Source of the DNA: Gracilariopsis chorda
Taxonomy: Eukaryota > Rhodophyta > Florideophyceae > Gracilariales > Gracilariaceae
Assembly (NCBI GenBank): GCA_003194525.1
Contig: NBIV01000082.1
Location: 186,001-250,000, forward strand
Direction of reading: 5' to 3'
Length of the DNA: 64,000 nucleotides
Position numbers and translations under genes: made by a program. The notes below the pieces were generated by a model. It worked only from the letters and a program-made list of their open reading frames with translations. It did no database searches and was not told the DNA's origin. This document shows, in pieces, positions 26,100 through 37,587 of this stretch (its first letter is position 1; every line of letters begins with the position of its first letter).

Positions 26100-27260
26100 C
26101 TGCTGAGTGGCTGGCACTACAATTTGATTGTATTGCAAGCCATTCAGCAGCCATTGCACAGTCAACATGCAGCAGCAGCAGCTAATTAACTGAACGCTTT
26201 GCTGCTGCTGCTGCTGCTGAATGTTTTTAATGGTAGGGAGGCGTTGCGCCAAACGGGCGTTTGGCATACGCAAACGGCGGGGTGAAAAGCGAATTTGTGG
26301 CGCAACGACTCCCGTCAGTCATGAACACCCCCCTCATACATGTGAAAATCATAAAGAGTGGGGTGTTGAGACAAGTAAAAACGGCCTTCGGCCGTGGTCG
26401 GTGCTGCGTGCCGCGTTGGTTTTGTAGCTTTGTTGATTTAGTAGCGTTCGGAGGCTCTCCGAGCACTTTGCTCGCTTGCGCTTGCAATAGCGCTCGTGGA
26501 ACCACGGGGCGCCGCGGCGCCTAGAGTATGTGGAGCCGTAGGGGTTTGTGTTTAGGTGCCTAAATTGACTGCAATGCCAGCCAAGGATGAGAAAGCGCGA
26601 CACGTTGCTTTCTGTAACTGGCTGGCACTGCAGTCATTATGGGAGTGCCAGCCAGTAAGCAGCAAGCTTTGCTGCTGCTGCTGCTGCTGAATGTTTTAAA
26701 TGGTAGGGAGGCGTTGCGCCAAATGGGCGTTTTGCATGCGCAAACGGGGGCGTGCAAAGCGAGTTTGTGGCGCAACGCCTCCCATCAGTCAACAACACCC
26801 CCCTCATACATGAGCAAATCATTAAGAGTGGGGGTGTTGAGATAAGTATAAGTTTTTGAATTCATCTTTGTTTGGGTGCGTAAAAGAGGGTTTTGCATGC
26901 TGTGCCGGAGATAAATGATTCTTCAATGGATCTCAAAAGATAATGAAGGCAAAACTCAAAAGTGTTGTTTCTTTTGGCAAACACGTGGCAATCCAAGTGC
27001 ACTTGAGTGCAATTGGCTGGTACCGCACATATGTCTGCAGTACGAGACATTGTGGTGCTGAGTGGCTGGCACTTCTGTCGTGCCAGCGACTCAGCAGCCA
27101 CAGCAGTCAACATACAGCAGCAGCCAGGAGTTTTGAGCTTAGCTGTGGCTGCAAGTGAAGTTTTTCAATGTAAAGGAGGCGTAGCGCCAAGAAAGATTTT
27201 GGCACGCCCTTACAGGAGTGTCCAAGGCAGGTCTTTGGAGCAATGGTTCTTTTCAATCTA
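26100..27260. repeat. Array of hairpin-bearing dispersed repeats, right block
   Basis: The same modules as at 16.6-19.2 kb. CTG runs followed by the GGAGGCGTTGCGCC/GGCGCAACGCCTCC hairpin occur at 26231-26312 and 26706-26783, with a weaker copy near 27172. Each good copy is followed by a second inverted repeat AACACCCCCCTC...GAGTGGGG(G)TGTT (26322-26368 and 26794-26840). The segment 26362-26830 is the partner of 17220-17690. No coding capacity. Confidence 0.75.
26362..26830. repeat. Copy 2 of the ~470-bp direct repeat
   Basis: Near-identical to 17220-17690, including AGCGTTCGGAGGCTCTCCGA and GGGGCGCCGCGGCGCCTAGA. The two copies now flank C1 and the helicase fragment. Confidence 0.8.
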
Positions 27261-28757
27261 TATGTACCCCCTTGACCTTCAACAACTCTGTACAACGAAA
27301 ACACATTTCACGAACTTTTGAATCGCTAAAATCGCCTCTACTAACAATGTAGCACCGACTCTTAAAACCCAAATCGTTTTTGAACATTTTGGGGAAATCG
27401 AAACTGCTTGTCAAGTTTTATTCAAATCAGAAAGAAATATTTTAAACCTTGATTGCCCCTCTTGTTAATCAAAATAGCATATGTGAGGGATTGACACTGA
27501 CTGCTTACGTTTCCTCGACTTCTTCGTCGTAAGCTCGCTTATATTCTGTGTTGCTACTGTAATATTATCCTGTTTGACCAAAGAAGAATGTGGTGCATCA
27601 AGTAATGGTGTTATTTGACAGACTGCGGTTTATGTGGCTCAGTTTTGGTTTGGTTTAGGGGTGCCGTGAATGTCGTTGCGCAAAGTTAGAGAAAATTTTA
27701 TTTGGAGAGGTTTTCTAAAGCTTTTGCCGTTCATGTCGATGGTAGGAGTGTATACGATATTGATATTTTTATTGGAGACATGGCCCCAGAGAAAATGATA
27801 GCGTATTTCAATGTAAGTTCGCTGCTATGTTTGAGCTTGATTTTTAGCAAAAAGCATAGCGGAACAGTTATTGATGTGGTGCGGTATTTTGGCTTTTGTG
27901 CGTATTTGAGCGTCCCGAAAATTTTTGAAAGTCCATTTGTTGTAGCGCAGTGTTTCATGCCTTTATATGAAGGCCATAGGTATGGCGGTTAGGATACAGG
28001 GAACTGTTCATTTAGAGGACGGTGCCCTGAAGTATTTACTTTTCCACACCATTTGTGGTATAGTCGCCGAAGCCAGTCCTAAGCAGCTGTAGAAAACTGC
28101 TCTGGCAAAGATGTGGCAAACTTGGCAAACGCCACCTGCGGGAATATTGGGTGGAATCGGGGTGTGCTCTTATTGAATGAATTGCCTATATGTTCGTAGA
28201 GTGGTACCTAATATTTGCAAACTATTATTTAGAGTAGATACGGTAGTTCATTGCACACTGCACGGCTAATGGGAAATAGCGGGCTGCGTACAGTGTTTTT
28301 GTATCGTACCCTATGACTATACTTAGCATGCGCGGACAACGCCTTCACCCTCAGTGAAGCCAGACGTCATCGCACCAAACTGACTAGGATCGTATTCTAG
28401 TTGGCAATACAGACAGCCCATTATCCTGATCTACTAACCCAAATGGTAAAACAATAGCTGTGCACGACTGCTAACGCTCTACGCGTAATTTGTGAACATG
28501 CCTGGGGCATCTCCCCGTCCGGACTCTCAGACCTCTACTGGCGTCTCCTCACATCGACAGTTCGGACCATCGAGAACATATTCCATCCGGTCTTTCTAGG
28601 AAACCCCTCCACTGACCATTGAGGTACGTCGGACTGGTCAGTCTAATATACCTAAGGATTGCTCTGACAACGAGCAAGTTGACCCCTTAGAATACATCAA
28701 TAATCGCACATTTATTTCTCTCCAAACAACCAGCCAATGGTAATCAAAGGATTTGCC
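27261..28757. other. Unassigned AT-richer region
   Basis: A 96-codon frame at 27702-27992 is the longest and resembles nothing I know. No RNA gene, transposon end or repeat family was recognised. The region may be old degraded transposon sequence. Confidence 0.5.
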
Positions 28758-29135
28758 CTACTGGCGCGAATCGGTCGAGCACGTGTATGATCTGTCACTT
28801 TCCACAGCCTCAACTTCTATCAGCCCCGTTGAACCCGTCTCACACGTGGATATCTCTGACGGCCAGCGAACAGACAAATCCTTGCTGCGTCCAATCACGC
28901 GGTAGTCTTCCCATTCCGTGTACACGGTGTCGATTTTTGGGCCAATGGAGCAAAAAATCTCTTCCAAAAAAAACCCATTAACATTGCCACGGTGTATATC
29001 AGTGTGTTTCAATGCAGCCTGTATGATTCACATTTTTTCCAATAATGTTCCCAAGTGCGGTAGAATAGCATCCTTGCGGTCGCGCAAACGCCGTAGTTGT
29101 AGGTAGCGAACCTCTGTTTGGGACATATCGGCCAT
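28758..29135 (-). pseudogene. Small hypothetical gene with one in-frame stop
   Basis: From the ATG at 29135 a frame reads MADMSQTEVRYLQLRRLRDR, a charged helix likely to form a coiled coil. After one TGA near 29030 the same frame continues for another ~90 codons (LEEIFCSIGPKIDTVYTEWEDY). Amino-acid composition is even on both sides of the stop, which suggests a once continuous 125-residue protein, or a first exon. I do not recognise the family. It could also be chance. Confidence 0.3.
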
Positions 29136-29320
29136 GGTGTTAGAAAATAGTTGAAAAGAAGAAGTAGATTAAAATAAGTTGTAGGTGGCTGCTTGGAAAA
29201 ACGTTTTTTGCGACTTTAGGGTACGCTCTAGCTTAAGTACACAATCTTCAGCACATTAGACAATAGGTAAAACAGAAACGTAACCTATTCAAACAACAAA
29301 ACAAATTACGTATAGTACAA

Positions 29321-29596
29321 CCTACGTATACCCTTCTAACAAAAAATAGTTATAGTTTACGTTGCGCATACGTAGGCTGCACAGTACTGCAAACGTATAC
29401 CTTTCTAACAAAAATAGTTATAGTTTACGTAGCGCATACGTAAGCTGCGCAGTAATGCAAACTTATACTCTTCTAACAAAAATAGTTGTAGTTTTTGTAG
29501 CGCATACGTAAGCTGCGCAGTATTGCAAACGTATACCTTTCTAACAAAAATAGTTTTAATCTATGTAGTGCATAAGTAGTCCGTACAGTTCTAGAA
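29321..29596. repeat. 69-bp tandem repeat, four units
   Basis: Four imperfect units start near 29321, 29390, 29459 and 29528. Conserved words are ACGTATACC(T)TTCTAACAAAAATAGTT and GCGCATACGTAAGCTGCGCAGTA. The array lies about 330 bp upstream of the Helitron Rep frame and could belong to that element's 5' region. Confidence 0.85.
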
Positions 29597-29921
29597 ATTC
29601 AGAAAGCTGTAACAAGAATAGGAACAATCTAAACGTTACATACGTAGGTAAATCGTACTCGATATGTATTGACGTCTGAAACCAAGACCGAATAAGAATG
29701 CATTGCATATGTACTTAGTAAAGCACTACGTATGTAAACTATCCAGGTACTGATGGTGTCAAGAACATCTTGAGACAATGAAGACAACATGTATATGTAT
29801 ATGTCAGTCGGGAAACTATTGTGCAACACCAGTTCTCTACTTAAAGGGCAGAGACGGTACAGGTTCCATCGAAAGGTGATTACCAAATCTCTCAACCTCT
29901 CTTCGGTTCTCTCAGTCCGAC

Positions 29922-32643
29922 ATGAGTTCTTCTTCGAATCGACCCCCATCACGACGTGGTGGTCGCCGGTTAGGAGCAGGCCGTCGTCCAAGAGAGAATA
30001 TACAGCCCGTGCATCAACGAGACATAACCGATGAGCTTGCGCAGGTGGACTTAGGAACTAGAACGGAGCTTCCTCAAAATGTTATGGAACCTCATAACCC
30101 TGAAGAGATATACTTGAACTCCTCTCATTCTTCCGGTATTCAAAAGGAACGAGATAGGACGGTTATGCGGTTCGCTGGGAGACCTCGCCAAGGCATTCAC
30201 TATGGAGCAAAATATGTCTGTGATGCAAGAGCAGGAAATATTCGTCAAGGCCTCGCACGTCCAAGCTCTTCATATTCGGAGTACCAACCAATCACTGGCA
30301 CACTTCCAGCGTGTTTTGGGACGTGCCGTGCAAACGGCCATCGAGCACCTCGGTGTCCTCTCAAAGATTCTGGGTGGGTGCTTCGTATTCGTATGTGGAA
30401 ATATTGTGGCGCAGTTCTGCTTGGTGCAGAGACCGAAGGAACATGCTGTGGATATAAAAGCTCCAGATCGCTTGGAGTTTCTTTCAGACCAGTGCACATC
30501 AATTCGCAACTTGAAGAAATATATCGCTTGCGTTCTTTTCAAACGCTATCAACACACTTAAATGTGTTATTTGCAACCGTTGTCACATTCATGGATATGA
30601 AGTACGTTCGGGGTGGAGGTCCGTCATTTCTTCGACTTCAAGGCAATGTGCCTCTTTCTGTTCCAGGCCAGGACGTGCGCTACACATTGTGGTCGGAAGG
30701 TCCTCCCAGTCTTAATTCACGGGATTATTCTTCTTCTTTCACAAAACGAATGGTGTCTAACCCGAATATTCGATACTTGGTTCCAAAGTTGTACGATCTC
30801 ATGCAACCAAGACCGAATATTGTCCGACAGAGATATAGAAATTTGTTCAGACCAGCCGAAAGTGTTCGCAGGAGATCAAACGCGGACGAGTCTACTCTGT
30901 ACATCTCTGCAGACGCTAATCAGGAATGAATAGTTGTCCAGAATTATCAAGGTGCCCATGAAGCCCGAATCGAGGTGAACTCTGGTGCAGGACCATTACC
31001 AGAAGACAGCCGAGGCCGACCTCTTGCAATGAGAGCTTTCGTCGTAGAGCCAAGTGGACTGTTCAGGTCGGAAGCCCCAGTTGCCCAGCTGGTAGGTGGA
31101 AGAGAATCCCATCACATGTCAACCGGAAATCTTCGACGTCGAGTTGTCAAGTACAAGCGTTTGAAGCCTGATTCAATGGAAGCTGAAAAGGGAGCTTTTC
31201 CACTGCTCTACCCTTACGGTGAGATTCATGCCCCGTATGATACAGCAACATATATTTCATCGAGGGATGCGAACAACCGAGACGAAAGGAGCCTAACATG
31301 GGCAGAACACTCTAAGCGAAGACTGTGTACCGATAATGTGCTGCTGAACTCTGCTACCTCTTCTTCAGCAATGGTTGCTTCGTACTAGCACAAACATTGA
31401 AGACTTGAGACTTCGGCAATTGGAAACAGAACATATGAGAATGGTTGAAGAACGGGAGCTGCAGGCTGGAACCCATACCGGAACAGATGAGTTTGGCCCT
31501 CCCGGTAAACTCTTCCTTCCCGGTAATCACAAAAACTCTCCGGCGTACTGGACACAAAAAGGACTGGATGTGCAAGCAATGGTAGCTCGACTGGGCTCCC
31601 CGACGCTTTTCGTCACAGTCACAATGAACGTATGGCAGGAAGAGATGAAAAGGCTTAGTATGGGCAACGAAAACACCGGAGCGTTTTCTCCACAGGGAGA
31701 CAGATGCCGTCCTTTTGATAGGCCAGATCTTATTGCAAGAGTGTACAACCAGTATACAAACTCAATCATGAAGGATCTACAGAATAATTCAGAAGAGCTC
31801 TTGCTTGAAATGCATTGGGATTGCCGCCAAACTTGAGTTCCAGGAGAGAAATACTCCACATCATCACATTCTTCTTTGGTTGGAGGGGGGCGTAAGTGAA
31901 GATGCTGAGATAATTGACACTTTGATCAAAGCCGAACTGCCTCGGGGTGACTCGACTGAGGACCAGGAACTCCGAAAGTTGGTGAAGAAATTCAATATGC
32001 ACAGACAATCTCCATATTGCCGTGGTCGTACCTCTGACCGGAGGTGTAGATTTGGGTATGATCTACAAGAACTTTTGGCTGAAACAACGATAAATGAGTA
32101 CACAAATCGAGTGACCTACCCAAGAAGAAGGACAGAAGATTTGAAAGTGGTTCCATACAATCCAGATCTCACAATGAAGTACAAGGCTCACATCAATGTT
32201 GAAAGAACTCAAGGTGGCAGCGCCGTAGCATACCTGATAAATTCTGCTTTCAAGAGTGCCAAAGAACAGGATTTCGTTGTATCAAGTCGAACGGAAAGCC
32301 AATCAAGCGCACAGAGCGACATGCTTCAAAAGGAGATCAGGGCGTACATGAGAGCGAGAGTGGTGGGCGCAGTTTAAGCTGCATGGAACCTTTTTGAGTT
32401 CAGGCATGTTCGCATCAATCCACCTGTACAGGCACTTGATATACATCTCCGTGGAGAGCGACAGGTTTTGATTCGAAACGTAAGACTGCCTAGACGTCTG
32501 AAGTCTTCCCTGCTGGAAAGATATTTCAGAAGACCCTCCCGGTACATGGACTTGGACTACATGACATACTACGAGACTGTACGTGTACACGATAAGCTAC
32601 CCCGCTCAAACGGCGAATGGCGGCTACGCATCCCGTACGTTTA
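29922..32643 (+). mobile_element. Helitron Rep (Helitron-like N) half, helicase missing
   Basis: Rolling-circle transposon protein, N-terminal and Rep parts. The start, MSSSSNRPPSRRGGRRLGAGRRP, has an AT-hook-like basic patch. Then come a Cys-rich motif (YCGAVLLGAETEGTCCG, about 30400-30460), the 'FLRLQGNVPLSVPGQ' segment (about 30630-30675), the Helitron-like N domain (LGSPTLFVTVTMNVW, DRPDLIARVYNQY, about 31590-31760) and the HUH nickase motif RNTPHHHILLWLEGG (about 31850-31890), with more Helitron-type sequence (INPPVQALDIHL) to 32643. Frame changes occur between about 30200 and 30420, near 30930-30975, near 31385 and near 31830, and there is a stop near 32375. The Pif1-type helicase that should follow is absent. 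A different helicase fragment lies 4 kb to the left on the other strand. Confidence 0.85.
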
Positions 32644-32699
32644 ACGCAATACTTGTTTATTAAATTGATCCTTCCCTTCAGAGAATCCGTGGAACGGAT

Positions 32700-33227
32700 T
32701 TAGGTAGTCGGAGGCTTGAGAATACAGAACCTTTCGGACACACGTTTGAAAAAATCGAGCGATTTCTGCTCGGAATTAATCACAGGATCTTCCCAAACGC
32801 GGAGCCATGCTCTAGCAAGAGCAGAATCATCAGCATGAGTGTAGTTAGACCCACGAAAGCGCGTGAGTGCGACAGGTGTGGGAATGGGTAACACAAGAAC
32901 CCTCAGACCTGACGAAAAGTGAGGGGTTCTGTGCTGGACAGTCTTGGTCGGTGGGGGCCATTGAGAAGCTACGTGAGTACTCTGGGTTGTATTGGGCGTC
33001 ATTGTGTTGAGGTATGGGCTGGAATCATGCGCCTTGAACATGGTGGGAAGCGGAAATCCGATGATAAAGACTTCAAAGGGAACTATCGTCGCCCTTAATT
33101 TGGTGGGAATATGATAGAGAAACATTTGACAGCAACTTGGCTTTGGCGGGAACGTCTGACTGCAGACCAATGAACTGCAGCCATCTATTTGGTGTCGAGG
33201 TGCAACGGAGCAAATCTGAGCGTACAT
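32700..33227 (-). pseudogene. SANT/Myb-like DNA-binding protein fragment
   Basis: Near the end the frame encodes GSNYTHADDSALARAWLRVW followed by EDPVINSEQKSLDFFKRVSERF. This is the first two helices of the SANT/Myb-like domain found in NAM-associated and PIF/Harbinger ORF1 proteins. The upstream ~100 residues are Pro/Thr-rich and not conserved. The third helix and C-terminus are missing because the frame ends at a junction with the Helitron sequence. It is either a Harbinger transposon remnant or a host gene fragment, possibly moved with the Helitron. The start codon is uncertain; an internal Met near 33004 is as likely. Confidence 0.6.
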
Positions 33228-34383
33228 TTGGCCACTTTTACGCCCTGGATTTGCTTCGGTAGTAAATATTTACTTTACCCCCGTTGCGGTGGGAACGGCA
33301 AAAAACGGAGCAAAGGAGCAAACAACTAAAAATTTGGTGATTTGATCATTTGGGCCAAGGGATAATCTACACGGCGTACCCGGCGTAGGAAGTTGATTGA
33401 AGAGGAAGAGCTCAGCACGAGCTCTCCAAAACGCGGACCCAGCTCAATAAACCGCATATGCACATTTTGCTGCGGCCAATCACAGCCCCTTATTGTCCCA
33501 GTAGACCAATAAAACAAAAATGAGCAACTCAAACCAGCAACAACGTACCCCTACTCGCCAAGTGTTCAGCCATCTTTATCTTTCATCGCGTTAACTGAGG
33601 GTATACCATCCCACCGTCTCTGCCGCCGTCGACTCCGAGATCTCCGGCATGGATTGCCAGATCCGTGGCGTCGCCGTCACGCACTAATCTTGCTTCTTCT
33701 TTCACCTATTTCTCTCACCATTTTCATTCCTGCCAGATTTCTACAGACCATCGTTACCATTTCCTGTTGCCACCGCTGTTCCTCCATTTTTATTCAATGA
33801 ATTCCGCATTTCTCTGAACCCAAAATACCTTCGTATCTGCGTTATGTTTTTGTGAGCTCTGCACTGGTCTTTTTGCGTCTACCGTCGTCTTAGAATCAGG
33901 CTTTCGTAACGTCCACGCTTTTCTTTCACCCAATATCGTCTTCCCTATATCTTTCTTCTGTGGGGTGCTTGATTTCTCCTTCTACTGTCCTTCAAGTATG
34001 GCGGAAAGAAAACTTCGTTTGCTGCATCTACGCAATGCAAATTCAAGTTCTCTCGTTTATCATGCAATTCGTCGTCTTGTGTGTCTCTTTCACGCACTAT
34101 TGTCTACAGCTACGTACTGGAAAAGCGGCGCTCTATTCTAGGTTTTACATTTACGCGGCTATGCATGTCATTGTTTTCTTGTAATCCACCTTTGGCTCTT
34201 TGTTCTTCACTACCGCACACATCCGCCTATGGTAACAGTGCTGCCCTACTCTTCTTTCTACTACGATGCGTTTCGGCAGCTCTCCGCATGTTCGTACGCC
34301 TCATTCCTGTCCAATTTGTTTCACATACGCTACTTGAAAGCTGTTGCAACAATAATTTACTTAGATCCAACTACTAACAACTT
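33228..34383. other. Unassigned sequence between SANT fragment and MULE
   Basis: It is pyrimidine-rich on the plus strand from 33560 to 34380. No protein, RNA or repeat was recognised. The 3' terminal inverted repeat of the neighbouring MULE might lie here but could not be paired, because the element's other end has been cut away. Confidence 0.5.
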
Positions 34384-35501
34384 CTACTCTCTTGAAATAT
34401 TTTCAACTATGCTCAAAGCCTTTCGCTGTGCTCTGTCTATATCAGCAGAAGAAGGAATCGATTGCGGTTTCGATGATTCCTGAGATGCCTCTCTAAGCTC
34501 CGAAGATGAAGAAGACGTGCGTTTCCTCTTTGAGTTGAATCTCTCCGTATATCCTTTAATTCTGCATTTCATCCAAACATAAACTTTATTCGGTGGTTTG
34601 ATCGTCGTGTGTTTTTCAGGTCCAGAACCAGAAGTCACAACGAATTCTATTTGCAAACCAGGAACGCTCTCTAAGTCTGACACTAAAGAAAGTGGTGGTA
34701 GCGATCTTTGAGGTAGTACGTCCCGGACTTTTTCCAAGAGTTGGTGAACGCGTTCGACCGCATTCATAGTCATGCTTGACGCAAATCTGTGGTATTGATG
34801 AAATAGCGCGATTCCACCTCCTCTGGTAACGTAGTTCTGCACCTCAGCGTCTTTCTTTTGCACAGTATGTCATCGAAATCAATATCAGTTTCATTTGTAG
34901 CGGATTTGCGCAGCAGTTGTTCTAACTCTTCTTCTTTGTGCACTCCTGCCTGCTTTCGTACTTCGCTTGTATCTTCAACAGAGATTCTGCGACCAGATGC
35001 TTTCCAGTAAGGATCGAAAAGGTGATGAATGGGGATGCAGTCATCCAAAACGTGACTGAGATCTGGTAGTCCTAGAAGTTCTTCTGGGTATACATATGCA
35101 CATCTTACAATGCTACATGTAAACCCCATTGTTAGTGACGTTTGACAGGTGCATGATGCAAGAAGACTGCTTTCTGGGCCATTATCCGTTGGAGTGACCG
35201 TAGTTGCGAAGAAGACGACACCTGGTCTTGACTGTTGCTGAAAGATCGTGGATGAAGAGGTCGGAGGTCTTCTTTGTTGCAGTTTGAATCGCGCTACTGT
35301 GCCAATTGAGCTCCCGTGTTCTAAAAACAGTCCCGAATAGGTCTCGGTGTCATACTCGATCACAGATGATGAGGTAACCGCAAAGTTTTCGCGCTTTCGA
35401 TGCTCAGCTCTTTGAACGTAGTGAGAGAGTACGTCATGTACTCTACTAGAAGGTAGTTCAGAACTTCGTCGGGTAACGGTAGCTGGCAATCTCGTAGACA
35501 T
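34384..35501 (-). pseudogene. MULE C-terminal region with altered SWIM finger
   Basis: ASCTCQTSLTMGFTCSIVR resembles the SWIM motif C-x-C-xn-C-x-H but has Ile where the His should be. The 159-codon end (34384-34863) includes the basic patch SKRKRTSSSSS, a possible nuclear localisation signal. Frames overlap at about 34770-34863 and 35360-35501, showing frame changes. Confidence 0.65.
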
Positions 35502-36646
35502 CGAAATCTACTACTCAAAGAAGATACTGACTTTGTGCGAGCTTCCTGGCGCCTGTCCTTTCTTTTCAACGTTTGTAGACGCATCTCGTAGGGAATATGA
35601 GAGAACGGAACCTTCTTAGAGATAATATACGCCTTATACCCGAAGGTGGATGCCTCTGTGTATCCAGTACCTTTGACACGGTACCTCTTAGGCACGGCTA
35701 GGTCTTTAAAGCAGCTCACGACCATGTGCGGCTTCTTAAAGTAAAGGTATCGATACCAAACTGGAGGTATTTCCCCAAAATGTTCAAAATAATTTCTTTG
35801 GAAAGACTCCCTGCGTCTCATAAAGTTTTGTACGGTTCGTGATCTTCGCATAGCGAAAAGGTCCCTAAACACATCTTCAAACCAAGACTGGCGTTTTATA
35901 TGGGCGCACCATGACGTCACGTTGCGCATCTGGTTCTGGTTAAGATGCCATTCATGTAAAGACACAAATGACCTATCAAACACCTGCTCCACAGCGTTGA
36001 TGCATGGAATGCTTTGGTCCGTGTTTATCATTGCCAGTGACATTGGAAGGAAAGACCTATAGCAGGACAGCACCTCAACGAAGTCAGCTGTCGTTTCTCC
36101 TGAAATGAAACCCATAAAGAAAGTTAAGGGGAATCCATCGTTTGCTCTTCCATTCACAGTGAAGAGTGGATACCAATATCGATTTTCTATGGCTTTGCAA
36201 TCAACTGATAAAACAGGTACAATCCCAAAACGTTTGTAGTCCTCCAACCACTCTTTCAATTACCAGCAAGCCAGCTTCATTCGTCCCGCGGAGTCACACT
36301 TAAAGAAAAATTTGTTTCTTGGATCATCTCTATTGAGCTCAATAAGAATCTCGCTCAACCGCATGCACTCCAAGTCCTTCGGGTTACTCACTGACCCTGC
36401 ATATCCTAGTTGCTTTCGCGCAGATATGGGATTGATAGGCTTCTTGTACTTGTCTTCAAGGTACCTTATTGTGTCATGGAAAGACATGTGTAGCTTTCCC
36501 GTCATGTGAATTGCCTCGGCTCTCATTTTCGGAGCTAAATACTTCACAGCTCCGTGTTGGGTTGACGGGTGCGTATGCCTCGCCGCTGCGAAGTCAGCCA
36601 CGTAGCTTCGTCCACAAGTACTATTTGAAACCGTCTTGATCGTCAT
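35360..36646 (-). pseudogene. MULE transposase core
   Basis: The MULE domain is plain: VLSVDCKAIENRYWYPLFTV supplies the first catalytic Asp context, GFPLTFFMGFISGETTADFV the middle, and MINTDQSIPCINAVEQVFDR the second Asp, followed by LHEWHLNQNQMRNV, the C/H-x-H helix preceding the last catalytic Glu. The upstream 36260-36646 part carries the helical pre-core segment (YLEDKYKKPINPISARKQLG). One TAA separates the two parts in the same frame. Confidence 0.85.
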
Positions 36647-36679
36647 CGAAAACGAACAACGGTCTTTCTTATCGTTGTA

Positions 36680-37441
36680 CTATTGGCACTTCAGAATTCC
36701 TTTTTGTATAACCTGCTGATCTCCAGCAACTCCGTTACATTTTCTTTCCTTCTCCTTCAAACCAACGTAGATAGAAGTTCTCACAAATATGTAGAATCCC
36801 ATACAGTCGGCAATTTGTTGAACCTCCTTCAGAACATCATGGCCAGGGGATTTCAAAGGGAGTGATTGACGAAATACAAGAACAGCAGCCTTAAAGCACT
36901 CTTCTATATACTCGTTCTGATAGTACTCACCAGTCTGGCTGTTGTCGTCATCCTGTTTAATATCCTCCCCGTCAGTTTCCAGAATGTCAATCTGGCCAGT
37001 AGCTCTACTATTGTCGTCCAATTCTACTATAGGGACATGAAATAAGTCGAGAGAGAGCTCCTCTTTGTCGTCAAGAAAGCGTTCTATAAGTTCAATTGGA
37101 TCTTCACCACCTTCCAAACTTCTTTCTTCACCCAATTTAATACTGCGTGTGGAAAGCGACCCATCTTCCAAGGGAACCTTATCTGTAGGTACTTCAGTTG
37201 CCATTGCTACTATCAAGTCCAAGTTCTCCAGTGAAGTTTCCGGATAGCATTCTTCACGCTTCTCTAAAAGCCCAGGTCTGTCGACTGCGGGCGATCCTTT
37301 GCCACTCTCAAGAGGCTCCTTCCCATTCTTCAAAACAGCAGAGGGATTTTTGGAGCCAGATACGTCCTCTACAGCACCTGAATTATGTCCCTGGTGCAAT
37401 ACGTCTCTTACAATGAGAGCATTGTCATCAATCCTTCTCAC
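36680..37441 (-). pseudogene. MULE acidic linker segment
   Basis: 253 codons rich in Asp, Glu and Ser (for example DDKEELSLDLFHVPIVELDD), ending near 36690 with KEKERKCNGVAGDQQ. It lies between the zinc finger and the transposase core. Such acidic regions are unusual in size for a MULE and have no known fold. It may be an activation-like or nuclear partner-binding region, which is inference. Confidence 0.5.
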
Positions 37442-37587
37442 GTCTTCTAAATCAGGCCCGATAGCATCTTCTCCACATTCTCCAATCCCGAGATTTATAT
37501 GTATAGAGCCTTTATTGGTATTCTGGAGCGATTTAAATTGCTCAGAGTCACGATGAATGCGCTTCGCATGGGATAAAGGAGGTGGAT

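Noticed and set aside
29321-29596. CRISPR-like repeat array
   Set aside because: Units are contiguous 69-bp tandem repeats without variable spacers, in a eukaryotic context.
32679-32700. Helitron 3' terminal hairpin after the Rep frame
   Set aside because: A 7-bp hairpin is present but no CTRR end follows, and the helicase part is missing, so it is not a genuine terminus on this evidence.
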